Source of the DNA: Gracilibacillus massiliensis
GTDB taxonomy: Bacteria; Bacillota; Bacilli; Bacillales; Amphibacillaceae
NCBI RefSeq assembly: GCF_001458115.1
Contig: NZ_CZRP01000013.1
Coordinates: forward strand, 806,001 to 870,000
Length of the DNA: 64,000 bases
Direction of reading: 5' to 3'
In this document: positions 7,171 to 15,964 of the stretch, piece after piece
Numbering within the stretch: the stretch's first letter is position 1
Layout: each line of letters starts with the position of its first letter
Program-made: the position numbers and the translations under genes
The notes under the pieces: model-generated
The model's database searches: none
What the model was told of the DNA's origin: nothing
Seen by the model: the letters and a program-made list of their open reading frames with translations, nothing else

Positions 7171-9100
7171 ATATATCACCTCCTTTTGTTTCAAGTCTTT
7201 TTAAGAACCTGTATACAATTAGCGCTCGCATCATGATCCTGTATTCAGGATCAAATGCTTCTTCTGTCCGAGGTCCTTTCTCCATTTTAGTTACTATTTT
7301 CTTTAGTAAGTCCATATTTAAATACATAAAACAGATGGGATCACTAATTAATTGGTTAAACTCTTCGATCAATTCTCCCCATACTGGTTTCATCCGATCT
7401 AGCCAATCTGCCGCTTGGATACCACGTACTCGTTGATTTAGTCTAACCTTATCTGGTAAATATCCTTTTGTTGCATTTCGTATTAATGCACGATCCATAC
7501 CGTTGTTAACGAATTGGTCATCAGGTAAAGACAGACAAAATTGAATAACACGTAAATCATTGGTTGGGTCTCGATCCCACATTCCATATCTCAAGGATAA
7601 TTTTGTAGCAGATGTACCAGTTACATTCCAAATAAATGGTTTTTGAAAATGCTTCTGCCTAATTTCACTATTACTTAATCCATCATTGTTTAGATCGGAT
7701 ATTCTTTCAAATACATCTGTTCTTGCAGCAAAATTATCATTGATCAATTTTGGAAATGTGTACGGATCTGTAGTTGATGCAAGAAATGGAAAAGCTTTTT
7801 TACCAATCGTTGAAATGACACGTTTCTGGCTTACCGAGGTATTTCGACTATATAACTTCACTTCTTTGGAAAGTTTGATCCAATTGAGTTGTCGCATTAA
7901 TTTACTGTAGTATTCTAATGCTTTTCCCCAAGAGATGGTAAAGTTACCTCTTGCTCCATTTAATAAGACCTTGACACCCTGATTATGTGCTTGCTCATGT
8001 ATGCCTTTTAACCAAAATGAATTTTCAAAAAATTTATAGGGCATCTCCATAATATCGAGCCATTCATCAAGCTCTGTTAAGGGACTTCTTCCTTCAAATG
8101 AATGGTAGTTTGCTTGAATACCACTACAATATTCAACAGTGCCTTTAATAAAATCACTTTCATCCGCGATCATATATTTTGGCGTCCAATCTTCAAATTG
8201 TTTATCAGGTACATAGCTATAGGTATATAAAGGCTTGTCTTCTTCTTTCAGTGCTCTTCTCGCAAAGCTAACAACAGAACTAGAATCCAATCCACCACTT
8301 AATTGTGCTCCGACAGGACCAATGGAACGGATCCGGGCATCAACTGCTTTTTGGAACACTTCCCGAAAAGATTCTACATAATCTTCCGTTTTATTAAATT
8401 TTATCTTCTTATCTAGTTGTAATGGAGAATAACGCCTGACTGTTGTTTGTTCAGGTGTAACCGTAATGGAATGTGAAGGTGGAAGTTGTTTAATATCACT
8501 TATGACCGTCAGAGAAGAATCCATCGTGTCAATCATATCTGGAATAGCCAAATATTCAGCTAGCCAAGTTTCATTAAGCTGGTTTTGAATATATGGTAAT
8601 TGTAATAATGGCTTTATAGTAGTACTGAATGCAAAATGTTCTGAATCATTATAATAATATAGTGTCCGCATTCCAGAAAAATCTCTTGCACCAAATAGTT
8701 TTTGTTGCCTTTCATCCCATATAAAAAAGGCAAAATCACCAATTAAGTACTTAGGAGTTGCTTCCCCCCATTTACAATAGGCTAATAATATTAATTGACT
8801 ATCTGTAATTATCTTTCTTTTTCTTGTATCAATCTGTAAAATTTCTAATAATTCTTTCCGATTGTCAATAATTGCATCAGCTGTGATCGCCAGTCGCCTT
8901 TCACTATCATAATAAGGCAGTAGTTCATCTACAGACTCAGGCGTAATCCATTGTAATGCACAACCTAAAACAATCGAATCATCCGTCCATACACGGGTCT
9001 CATTTACCGCATATTGACTTAATTTGTACATCACCCTATTACAATGTTCCAGATTTATAGAGTGTTGATTTAAATTTAAGATACCTGCAATTGTACTCAA
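7130..9100 (-). CDS. lasso cyclase, asparagine synthetase-like (protein C)
   Basis: 656 residues. The N-terminal part resembles the class II glutaminase domain but begins STIAGILN without the catalytic Cys, so it cannot hydrolyse glutamine. The synthetase domain has the ATP pyrophosphatase motif AQLSGGLDSSSV near residue 265. In lasso pathways the enzyme adenylates the ring Asp/Glu side chain and forms the isopeptide bond with the new N-terminus. The start is a TTG (9098-9100) preceded by GAGGG. Its 3' end overlaps the first precursor by 41 bp, and it follows the nucleotidyltransferase by 34 bp, so all three belong to one transcript. Confidence 0.92.
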   Translation of the reverse strand: MSTIAGILNLNQHSINLEHCNRVMYKLSQYAVNETRVWTDDSIVLGCALQWITPESVDELLPYYDSERRLAITADAIIDNRKELLEILQIDTRKRKIITDSQLILLAYCKWGEATPKYLIGDFAFFIWDERQQKLFGARDFSGMRTLYYYNDSEHFAFSTTIKPLLQLPYIQNQLNETWLAEYLAIPDMIDTMDSSLTVISDIKQLPPSHSITVTPEQTTVRRYSPLQLDKKIKFNKTEDYVESFREVFQKAVDARIRSIGPVGAQLSGGLDSSSVVSFARRALKEEDKPLYTYSYVPDKQFEDWTPKYMIADESDFIKGTVEYCSGIQANYHSFEGRSPLTELDEWLDIMEMPYKFFENSFWLKGIHEQAHNQGVKVLLNGARGNFTISWGKALEYYSKLMRQLNWIKLSKEVKLYSRNTSVSQKRVISTIGKKAFPFLASTTDPYTFPKLINDNFAARTDVFERISDLNNDGLSNSEIRQKHFQKPFIWNVTGTSATKLSLRYGMWDRDPTNDLRVIQFCLSLPDDQFVNNGMDRALIRNATKGYLPDKVRLNQRVRGIQAADWLDRMKPVWGELIEEFNQLISDPICFMYLNMDLLKKIVTKMEKGPRTEEAFDPEYRIMMRALIVYRFLKRLETKGGDIYETRMANTPIGCT

Positions 9101-9134
9101 TGTAATCCCTCATTCATCATGTATATTCTGTGTA

Positions 9135-10382
9135 TTAAGCTACTGACCTCATCCTCTTTATTTTCCTAAATGACCAGGTAAAAGGGCGCAAAGGAAAGTA
9201 AAGAAAATGCAAAGGCTTCGGTAATGGTAAAACACTTGCATCATGGCAATTTGGGTACAATCGATTTTTAAATATTAATAAATTTTGCCGTTTTGTTCTT
9301 ATAGAGTTCAAATATTTTTTATAGTGTTTTCTAAATTTCTTTGAATTCTCTTGTGAATGAGGTATTAAACCTTGATTTATAAAATAGATCGTTTTCTTTA
9401 ATAGCTTAATCTGATGTTTATTCTCTCTATTGAACTCTTTAAATTCTTTTTTTATTTTAGTATCAAATAAAGATAAACATAAGGTGAGAGCTTGTCCAAA
9501 GGATATGTTAGCTTGATATTTCTTTAATAATTCAAATAAAGACTTATAATTAAATTCTTTTGTGATCATTCTATCAATATCTACAAGCCACCTTAATCTA
9601 AACCAGGCATGCTTCGCTCCATGTGAAACAAGATACAAAAACAAATCTTCTGTTCCTAGAGAATAAACTGGTTTCCCAGCAATATAACTTTCATTTCTTC
9701 GCTCCCATAAGGAATTAAACGTTGGTTTTAGTCCCATATCAATATTTAAATATATATGCACTTCTACTTGAATATGCTTAATTGGATGAACAAAAGATAG
9801 ATGTTGTAATGTGCGTTTCCAATCCTTAAGAATTCTCGGATGATAAGATTCTAATTGATAACCTAAACTATAAAGAAGTTCTTCTACTTTCTCTATTTTG
9901 TTGATTGGTACTAATATATCTAAATCTTTTGATGTACGTTTAGATATATCGCCATACAGATAATCAGCAAGTACGGGACCTTTTAATACTAAAGATTCTA
10001 TATTATTATTCTCTAGAATTTGACATACTGTCCCCATTTCTGCTGTTAAAGACAGCATATTTACCGTATTTTTAGAACATAGGTGATGTAAAGTATTAAT
10101 TACCGATTCAGGAATATTATTTATATCTTTATTAATGACATTTTCATAGATTGTTGGATAGATTCGGTGATGTTTTGCTAAGTAAATAAACTCTTTCCAA
10201 TCTATATCGACTAGTAATTCATTATTTTCTAGCAAATAATTAGGGTTATTATCTAGCTTTATGATCGCTAACAACAGATTCAATTCTTTAGAGAACTCAT
10301 CAATGACCCGTTTCATATTTGTCACCCTCCTCCTTATCTGCTCAACCTCTTGAAAATTCAATTCTGCTTCCATTCCTATCAT
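9135..10382 (-). CDS. nucleotidyltransferase-family protein of the lasso locus
   Basis: Up to 415 residues. The segment LVLKGPVLADYLYGD followed by SKDLDILV is the G...D-x-D core of the nucleotidyltransferase_5 family that commonly accompanies paeninodin-type lasso clusters; its exact role there is not settled as far as I know. It is the first gene of the locus, with a palindrome 60 bp upstream. Two starts are possible: ATG 10382 (AAGGTGG ahead) and ATG 10316 (AAGGAGGAGG ahead, residue 23). The second has the stronger ribosome binding site. Confidence 0.8.
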   Translation of the reverse strand: MIGMEAELNFQEVEQIRRRVTNMKRVIDEFSKELNLLLAIIKLDNNPNYLLENNELLVDIDWKEFIYLAKHHRIYPTIYENVINKDINNIPESVINTLHHLCSKNTVNMLSLTAEMGTVCQILENNNIESLVLKGPVLADYLYGDISKRTSKDLDILVPINKIEKVEELLYSLGYQLESYHPRILKDWKRTLQHLSFVHPIKHIQVEVHIYLNIDMGLKPTFNSLWERRNESYIAGKPVYSLGTEDLFLYLVSHGAKHAWFRLRWLVDIDRMITKEFNYKSLFELLKKYQANISFGQALTLCLSLFDTKIKKEFKEFNRENKHQIKLLKKTIYFINQGLIPHSQENSKKFRKHYKKYLNSIRTKRQNLLIFKNRLYPNCHDASVLPLPKPLHFLYFPLRPFTWSFRKIKRMRSVA

Positions 10383-10441
10383 AGTAGTTTATCCACCTTA
10401 GTTTAATAAGGAGAACAACTTAGAAAATATACTCAGTTTAT

Positions 10442-10457
10442 GTTCTTTATTAAGAAC
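10442..10457. promoter_or_regulatory. palindromic operator candidate ahead of the lasso operon
   Basis: GTTCTTTATTAAGAAC, two 6-bp arms around TATT. On the minus strand TATATT follows ten bases later as a possible -10, with no good -35, so the palindrome occupies the -35 region. The placement suggests an activator site or a repressor that covers the promoter. Confidence 0.5.
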
Positions 10458-10836
10458 CTTGGTGTTTTTAAAAATCACGCCTATATTACAGCATGATTAT
10501 TTTCTATAATTCTTAATTACGCTTGAAGTTCAGAGAATGAAAGTATGTTTGTCATTTTATTCACGTATAATCTCTGAGTTTTTCAATTAAGATAATATTA
10601 ACAATAAATAACATAAAATACAACCAATTAACAAGAAAAAATTACAAATACTTCTAAATTTCAATTTATTCATACTTACTATGTTTAAGACATAAAAATT
10701 GAAATGAAGTTCTCCCTTGTATTAATTCCTTGCCAATCTAGTTCATTCTTTATGGTAATTCCACTTAATTAATTCCCACATACCTTCTATGTTCATTTCA
10801 ACAAAATAATCTATAGTATTTTCTCTTTTATCATGC
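10458..10836. other. AT-rich gap without a recognisable gene
   Basis: Very AT-rich sequence with stops in every frame. I see no gene, tRNA or clear repeat here, only the short unrelated-looking inverted stretches expected in such DNA. Confidence 0.5.
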
Positions 10837-10900
10837 TAGAAGTCCCGATTCTTTAAAACTTGCATATGCTTTAGTAAGAAATTTTTGCTGGAGGGGGGGC

Positions 10901-10984
10901 ATGATTGATTTGGCTACAGATCATGATTTGTGTTTTATTTTAGCAAGAGCACATTATATGGCAAACGAGAAGGTCTTGCGTTGA
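10901..10984 (+). pseudogene. truncated copy of the GNAT acetyltransferase gene
   Basis: ATG 10901 opens a 27-codon frame beginning MIDLATDHDLCFILARA that ends at TGA 10982-10984. It is the start of the GNAT gene at 11778 (MIDVATDRDLRFILARA). The likeness extends about 65 bp upstream, including AGAAGTCCCGAT and TTGCATATGCTTTAGTAAGA, so about 145 bp are duplicated directly, 879 bp apart. The copy loses likeness just before the stop. Confidence 0.75.
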
Positions 10985-10990
10985 TACCTA

Positions 10991-11022
10991 CACATAAAAC
11001 AATTTTTGCGACACTTTAGCTA
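10991..11022 (+). pseudogene. fragment of a comK-like 3' end
   Basis: CATAAAACAATTTTTGCGAC followed by ACTTTAGCT matches the last codons and stop of the comK-like gene (bases 15360-15390) with few changes. It joins directly to the truncated GNAT copy. Together they look like deletion debris in which a GNAT start and a comK end have been brought side by side. Confidence 0.5.
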
Positions 11023-11163
11023 TCTTTGTTAGAGTTTGGCTCCCGAAAATAAGCGTTCTATTACGCTCATTATTTCACATTGATCCACAAAAAAATAACC
11101 CTTATCTAACCAACGGTCCACCATAAGTGAACAATTGTATCTTCAAGGGATCTAACACATATT

Positions 11164-11472
11164 TCATTGTGCTTTTCGTTTTAATTTATAAATTTCCTCA
11201 TCATGCTCTGTTAATTTATGCTGAATATAGTCCATCTTATCTTCCATGTTATCCATGCGTTTTGTTAATTCAGCATGATTTTGATCTACTTTTTCTGATA
11301 ATTGCTGAAGAGAGCTTTGATTTTGATCTACTTTCTCTGACAATTGCTGAAGAGAGCCTTGATTTTGATCTACTTTCTCTGACAATTGCTGAAGAGAGCC
11401 TTGATTTTGATCTACTTTTTCCGATAATTCTCTAATGGCTTGAAGTATCATATTCACTTCATTATTTTCCAT
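11164..11472 (-). CDS. coiled-coil protein with 14-residue repeats
   Basis: About 102 residues from ATG 11472, which follows AGGAGAGG; an in-frame ATG further up (11505) would include that site and is less likely. The centre is four copies of QLSEKVDQNQGSLQ-like units, then a charged helix ending KLKRKAQ. Heptad-like spacing of Leu, Val and the helix-forming composition predict a long coiled coil. No signal peptide or membrane segment. I do not recognise a function; similar DUF-type coiled-coil proteins are common in Bacillaceae. Confidence 0.6.
   Translation of the reverse strand: MENNEVNMILQAIRELSEKVDQNQGSLQQLSEKVDQNQGSLQQLSEKVDQNQSSLQQLSEKVDQNHAELTKRMDNMEDKMDYIQHKLTEHDEEIYKLKRKAQ
11289..11414 (-). 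repeat. three 42-bp tandem repeats inside the coiled-coil gene
   Basis: Units start at 11289, 11331 and 11373; a diverged fourth follows. The last two full units are identical and the first differs at a few bases. Each encodes 14 residues, so changes in copy number would lengthen or shorten the coiled coil in frame. Confidence 0.8.
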
Positions 11473-11777
11473 TATACCTCTCCTTTTCATTATAAAAGAA
11501 TGCACAAGCGGTTAACATTTCATTAGTTGTTATACCTATCTTACTACAAATTGCTAAGCGTGTCATTTGCTAATTTTTACATTTTTTGCAGAGTTCATCA
11601 AATTAGTTACTCCATTTATAATGCTTTAATTCCTGCACCATATTGACTTCTAGCATTATAAAAAGAGAAGTCTGTATTTGGTGTCAGCCCCCTCGCAAAG
11701 ATAATTGTTCACGTTTAGAAGTCCCGATACTCTAAAACTTGCATATGCTTTAGTAAGAAATTTTTGCAGGGGGTTTT

Positions 11778-12218
11778 GTGATGATTGATGTGGCAACAGA
11801 TCGTGATTTGCGGTTTATTTTAGCAAGAGCAAAGGATTCAGCGAACGAAGGGGTTTTACAGAAAAATGTGATCAGTCAGGCACAAGCATTACAAATGGTA
11901 AGAATGATATTGGAAGAGGGTGCCCATTACTTAGTTTATCGCAATTCAGATCAATCGATCGCTGGCTGGATTCTAATCGGTGAAAATATAGATCTTATTA
12001 ACAATCAGCCACATGCATATATTTTTGAATTATATGTTTTGCCCCCATATCGAAATTATGGAATAGCTAAACATTTACTACAAGCTGCCATCGATGCTAA
12101 TAAACAACGCGGTTACAATGAAATACGACTTAATGTTTTTGCAAATAACCTTGCGAAAAAAATATATAAACAAATTGGATTTCAAGACGTCCATACTACA
12201 ATGACTAAAAAATTGTGA
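11778..12218 (+). CDS. GNAT-family N-acetyltransferase
   Basis: 146 residues. ATG 11778 has GCAGGGGG eight bases upstream. The acetyl-CoA binding segment VLPPYRNYGIAKHLLQAA matches the R/Q-x-x-G-x-G/A motif A of the GNAT fold, followed by RLNVFANNLAKKIYKQIGF, the usual motif B. The substrate is unknown. It stands alone between gene debris on its left and the convergent YcxB-like gene on its right. A truncated copy of its start lies at 10901. Confidence 0.85.
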   Translation: MMIDVATDRDLRFILARAKDSANEGVLQKNVISQAQALQMVRMILEEGAHYLVYRNSDQSIAGWILIGENIDLINNQPHAYIFELYVLPPYRNYGIAKHLLQAAIDANKQRGYNEIRLNVFANNLAKKIYKQIGFQDVHTTMTKKL

Positions 12219-12292
12219 CAACATGGAAAAAGACTATTACATTCCCAAAACCGTTCTCCACATGCAAACAATTGTCCTTTTATACTGCCCCC

Positions 12293-12847
12293 CTATATCC
12301 AATTCACTTTCGATGCGGGAATATTATTACTGACAAGCAGCTTAAACAATTCTTCTTCATCTCTTGTTTCAAAAAATCTTTTAGCTACAATACTTGCTTT
12401 ATACTTAGAAACATAAAGTAGGTACATATCTTGGTGCTCATTTACTGAAAAAATCTCATTCCATTTGAAATATTCGATTGACCTTCCTTTTTCTTGCTTA
12501 ATAACGTCCTTGCTAAAGTGATAAATGATTTCGTATTGTAGTGTTGGATCACTCTTGTATTCACTAACGGAACGGTAATTCACTGCTACTTTCATAAAGA
12601 AGATTGATGCGGCAGCAGTAAGTAGAGATAAAATTAGAGCAACAACAAATGACAAAAGCCACACATTATTGAAATCAAATACATAAGAAAAAATCATTTG
12701 TATCACGATGAAGTAAAGCAGCATTGTTAATATAGTTGTAAAAAGGACATAGTTTCTTTTTATTTTTTCAAAATGATAAGTATGAAATTTTTTAAAATCA
12801 TCCAAAGTCCGAATGCCATTTACTATAACGTTTTCGGTAGCCATCAA
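12293..12847 (-). CDS. YcxB-like membrane protein
   Basis: 184 residues with two close membrane helices at about 35-55 and 63-85, then a soluble C-terminal domain with SIEYFKWNEIFSVNEHQDMY and KRFFETRDEEELFKLL. That layout and the W-x-E-I motif are typical of the YcxB-like family of small membrane proteins with no known role. Nothing in the context adds to this. Confidence 0.7.
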   Translation of the reverse strand: MMATENVIVNGIRTLDDFKKFHTYHFEKIKRNYVLFTTILTMLLYFIVIQMIFSYVFDFNNVWLLSFVVALILSLLTAAASIFFMKVAVNYRSVSEYKSDPTLQYEIIYHFSKDVIKQEKGRSIEYFKWNEIFSVNEHQDMYLLYVSKYKASIVAKRFFETRDEEELFKLLVSNNIPASKVNWI

Positions 12848-13166
12848 GAAATCACTCCTCTGTATTATAGTCAGTTAACTTATACTATTTAATGGTAACA
12901 TATATTCCCATAATTAGGTGTGAATTCTATTTTATTATTACACTATCTCAAAAGCCTCTCAATGAATTTGAACGATAAGAGTAATATAAATTTGTGTGTT
13001 GAGTAAAAAATATAATATTACATTGGTCGAATGGAACCAAGATAAGGACCATATTCATATATAACTATTGTCCTTCATACGTAACAATTGTCCTTTTAAG
13101 AAAGCTGTCACCTATACACTACCAATGGGAAGCAGGCCCATCGGTATTTCAGCAACCCCTTGTTTT
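12848..13166. other. intergenic stretch without a recognisable gene
   Basis: About 320 bp between two minus-strand genes. It has two near-repeats of ACAATTGTCCTT around 13063-13096 and no open frame with family likeness. Short frames reaching into it overlap the end of the replication gene and look like shadows. Confidence 0.4.
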
Positions 13167-14210
13167 TTACCGTATCTGCCCCCTATACGACAGATACTCC
13201 TGCAACATCTGATCAATCTCTTCCACTTTTTTCTCTTTTTCCTCAATTGATTCCTGTTTGCCAATTTGATTGCGTTCTTGTTTGTGTTGGCGATACCATT
13301 CCGGCACAATATCCTTTTTCGAAGCAGCATTTCTCTTCTTAGAAAAGACGGACTTTCGCTTTGTTTGGGATTGTTTTTTAAGTACCTTGAGATCTTCTAA
13401 GGTTTTGACATTTGCTTGCTGCCAATTTTTCAGTACGCCTTCTATGTATCTCACCCCTTTAGCTTCTCTATTTGCTGCAATTTTCATCGCTTCCAATACT
13501 AAATCATAACCAAATTCATCGTACCACTGTGTAATCAATTCGTAATTAAAGGGCGATTCGGTGATCCCCTTTTGCAAATTGTCTCGATAAAAATCGATCA
13601 CCTCACGAAAACGATGATCACGTTGACTATTATTATATTCTTTTATGTCTTTAAGCTTTAATGTCTTTAAACCTTTCTTTAAGAATGCTGCATCCTTGAT
13701 CTTCATTGGCTTTCCGTCGATTGTTGGTAAGTGTTTTACTAACTTAAGGGTTCGTGTTTTACGAACTGGACGATTGGAAGTAGTAGGTGATTTACTTACT
13801 TGATCTGCTTGTCTTTGCTGAGAAGGCCTTGGCTCACTCTCTCTTTTTCGTTTCAAATTCGCGTGAATAAGTCGGTTAAATTTCTCCTGATCCCACTGCT
13901 TGTTCGGTGTAACTTGCCAAAGATGATACTCTTTATTAATCTGAAATTCCATTACATTTTCATCCCAATCCAAAACCGCACACTGTTTGAGAAAAAGTAA
14001 TTCTTTCTTAATATCTTGCTTATACATACCTACCTGCTCAAATGCAATCAAATTCGGCACTTTGCAACTTTTCTGTCCTGTGCCATAAGATAGTCGCCAA
14101 ATAAGTAAAATCAGATTCATTTGCCGTTTCGTAAAATCGCGTCGTAACACTTCATTCCAAAGATCATTCGCAATGCGTATGTACCCTTTCTCCACTTGAG
14201 GATTTGCCAT
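13167..14210 (-). CDS. phage-type replication protein (RepO/DnaD-like)
   Basis: 347 residues. The N-terminal 90 residues (IRIANDLWNEVLRRDFTKRQ, then VPNLIAFEQVGMYK) match the winged-helix N-domain of phage replication protein O. After a basic linker, residues about 215-280 (YELITQWYDEFGYDLVLEAM and YIEGVLKNWQQANVKT) match the DnaD/DnaB C-terminal domain that binds DNA. Such proteins start phage or plasmid replication by recruiting the helicase. No other phage genes are nearby, so it is probably a prophage relic. The tail is Lys/Glu rich. Confidence 0.75.
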   Translation of the reverse strand: MANPQVEKGYIRIANDLWNEVLRRDFTKRQMNLILLIWRLSYGTGQKSCKVPNLIAFEQVGMYKQDIKKELLFLKQCAVLDWDENVMEFQINKEYHLWQVTPNKQWDQEKFNRLIHANLKRKRESEPRPSQQRQADQVSKSPTTSNRPVRKTRTLKLVKHLPTIDGKPMKIKDAAFLKKGLKTLKLKDIKEYNNSQRDHRFREVIDFYRDNLQKGITESPFNYELITQWYDEFGYDLVLEAMKIAANREAKGVRYIEGVLKNWQQANVKTLEDLKVLKKQSQTKRKSVFSKKRNAASKKDIVPEWYRQHKQERNQIGKQESIEEKEKKVEEIDQMLQEYLSYRGQIR

Positions 14211-14615
14211 ATCGATTCACTCTCCCTTTTTGATTGGATGGCAATTCAGGCTATGTCCTGAACTTCATTACACCGATCATATAAAAGTTGAACCTAACAG
14301 TCATATCAACGTATTTCAAAAAAACGTTATGAAAATCTCAAAATGTTAACAGTTTTAGCTATTTTCTATTATGAAAATCAGATTTTCGAATATCCAAATG
14401 GAAGTTTACTCGTACAATTGATTGTATTGAACGTTTAGCACCCAATGCCCCGTGTTGAATTGCCAGAATTAAGACTTTTATCCTTGAAGCTTCCCTTGGA
14501 ATTCACTTCCAAAAAGAAGAATGAAACACGGGAGAACCGTCCCCATGTTTCCCCATGTTTCACTCTTCTCAATACGTGATACTCCACGTATTCAGGCTAT
14601 TCTTGTTTTTAGATA
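14211..14615. other. gap with a REP-like inverted element
   Basis: No gene is visible. At 14521-14570 lies ACACGGGAGAACCGTCCCCA followed by two copies of TGTTTCCCCA/TGTTTCAC. The string GAACCGTCCCCATGT is, from memory, a common REP-like sequence in Firmicutes often tied to REP-associated transposases; no transposase gene is present here. Confidence 0.45.
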
Positions 14616-14942
14616 ATGGAGAAAAGGGTTTTGAGGGGTTTTGTTGTGAGAGATGTTGGAGAGATTAATGGTAGAATACTTGGGCAGTGTATTAGACAGT
14701 CCCGTGAGGAGTTGCAGGAGCAAGATCCGAAGTGGACGCAACATTATGTTGGAGAAGCAGCAGGATTAGATCCAGAACATTACAGCAAAATCGAGCGTGG
14801 CAAATATCCGCAGACCTCCTTTGTTACCGTTGGAAAGATTGCTAAGGTGTTGAACTGCTCTTTGGACACCTTATTTGCAAACTATGAAAAAGGAATTGCC
14901 AACTATAACAAGAACCGCTTGGGTGAACATGATGACGACTAG
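14616..14942 (+). CDS. Xre-family HTH regulator
   Basis: 108 residues. Residues about 15-80 form a helix-turn-helix of the Xre/Cro type, with YVGEAAGLDPEHYSKIERGK and KIAKVLNCSLDTLFANYEK, the second and last helices of this fold. It ends inside the comK-like gene that follows in the same direction (14-bp overlap), so the two are translated together. The first twenty residues are unusual and the true start may be further in, though no better ribosome binding site is seen. It may control its own operon. Confidence 0.8.
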   Translation: MEKRVLRGFVVRDVGEINGRILGQCIRQSREELQEQDPKWTQHYVGEAAGLDPEHYSKIERGKYPQTSFVTVGKIAKVLNCSLDTLFANYEKGIANYNKNRLGEHDDD

Positions 14943-15387
14943 CTACCGTATTACCTCTAACACTTTAGCCATACTCCCTGCTTATAATCCTTATTATCAG
15001 TCAAAAATCCTTGAAATGAACGAAACCATTCCAATTAAAACAAAAGCCATAAATATTATCAAAGAGAACTGCATCCACTATGGAGCAAACTATCATGGTC
15101 GCCAAATATCGGTACGACACCACTTGGATTATCAACAGAAGACACCAATTCCAATTCATACAGAAAAAGGGCTCTACGCCTATCCTGCTCAATCACCTTC
15201 AGCCTATGACTGTATTTGGCTGTTGTATCATGCCGTTATCCATATCGAAAAAGGGCAACACCCTTTCACACGTACACGCATCCATTTCATCAACGAACAA
15301 AGCATCACTGTTAATATTTCCTATCATACATTGAAAAAACAACACCATAGAGCTGGAATGTGTAAAACGGTTTTTGCGACGCTTTAG
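14929..15387 (+). CDS. comK: ComK-like competence transcription factor (short form)
   Basis: 152 residues from ATG 14929 (or 14932), overlapping the xre gene. YRITSNTLAILPAYN, IIKENCIHYGANYHGRQISV, QKTPIPIH, SAYDCIWLLYHAV and TVNISYHTLKKQHHRAGMCK follow the ComK order: the G-S/A-S/N-Y-x-G-R block, the Pro-rich segment, the C-x-W block and the I-S-Y block. It stops about 35-40 residues before the end of the B. subtilis protein, a region involved there in oligomerisation and degradation. It may act as a competence regulator or as a paralogue with altered control. Confidence 0.8.
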   Translation: MMTTSYRITSNTLAILPAYNPYYQSKILEMNETIPIKTKAINIIKENCIHYGANYHGRQISVRHHLDYQQKTPIPIHTEKGLYAYPAQSPSAYDCIWLLYHAVIHIEKGQHPFTRTRIHFINEQSITVNISYHTLKKQHHRAGMCKTVFATL

Positions 15388-15436
15388 CTGAATTTAGTGG
15401 AGTTTTACTACCGCTAACCCCACTAAATCGCACTCA

Positions 15437-15964
15437 TCAATTGGTTGATAGTATTGGCCAGCCATATTCCAATCTCCATCCCACTTCTAGCGCTATCGCA
15501 TCTTCAACATATTCATGTTCGTTTAAGTCAATATAGCTATACCTCCATTTGCTTAAATCATCTAAATTCGTACCACTAATTTTTAAAGATCCTGTTATTC
15601 CATTGTTTCTAAATTCTTGATAGATACGTTCCCGTAAATCATAATTACTTTTTTTGGAATTGCTCGCAATACCATTATAAACAATCCTGAATCCATCTTT
15701 TTTTATTCTACAAACATTATTCAAGTTCATTCTTCTCCTAGCCAACTTAGAAATATTTACTGCTCCTATCTTATCCGAATGAATAGATTGGAGTAAATCT
15801 TCGTCAGTGTAAGATGTATAAATCCAGTATAAACCACAAATATTCTTTGGAGGTAACTCATTCTCTACTTTGAATTGAGAGTTACTATTATTAAATTTCT
15901 GTGTAATTGTTAATAAACGACTTTCTTGCCTTCTTAATTCTATCTCTATAATTTTATCCTTCAT
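15437..15964 (-). CDS. possible GIY-YIG-like protein
   Basis: 175 residues. ICGLYWIYTS followed by FRIVYNGIAS, DLRERIYQEF and a late EDAIALEVGWRLEYGWPILS resemble, in order, the GIY strand, the YIG strand, the helix Arg and the Glu-containing helix of GIY-YIG nucleases. The motif residues are only partly kept (GLY and YNG), so catalysis is doubtful. GGGGGTC lies before the start. Possibly a defence or selfish-gene relic; I cannot assign a substrate. Confidence 0.4.
   Translation of the reverse strand: MKDKIIEIELRRQESRLLTITQKFNNSNSQFKVENELPPKNICGLYWIYTSYTDEDLLQSIHSDKIGAVNISKLARRRMNLNNVCRIKKDGFRIVYNGIASNSKKSNYDLRERIYQEFRNNGITGSLKISGTNLDDLSKWRYSYIDLNEHEYVEDAIALEVGWRLEYGWPILSTN

Noticed and set aside
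13112-13330. 72-residue frame overlapping the end of the replication protein gene
   Set aside because: Arg/Lys-rich shadow of the coding frame of the 13167-14210 gene, without its own site.
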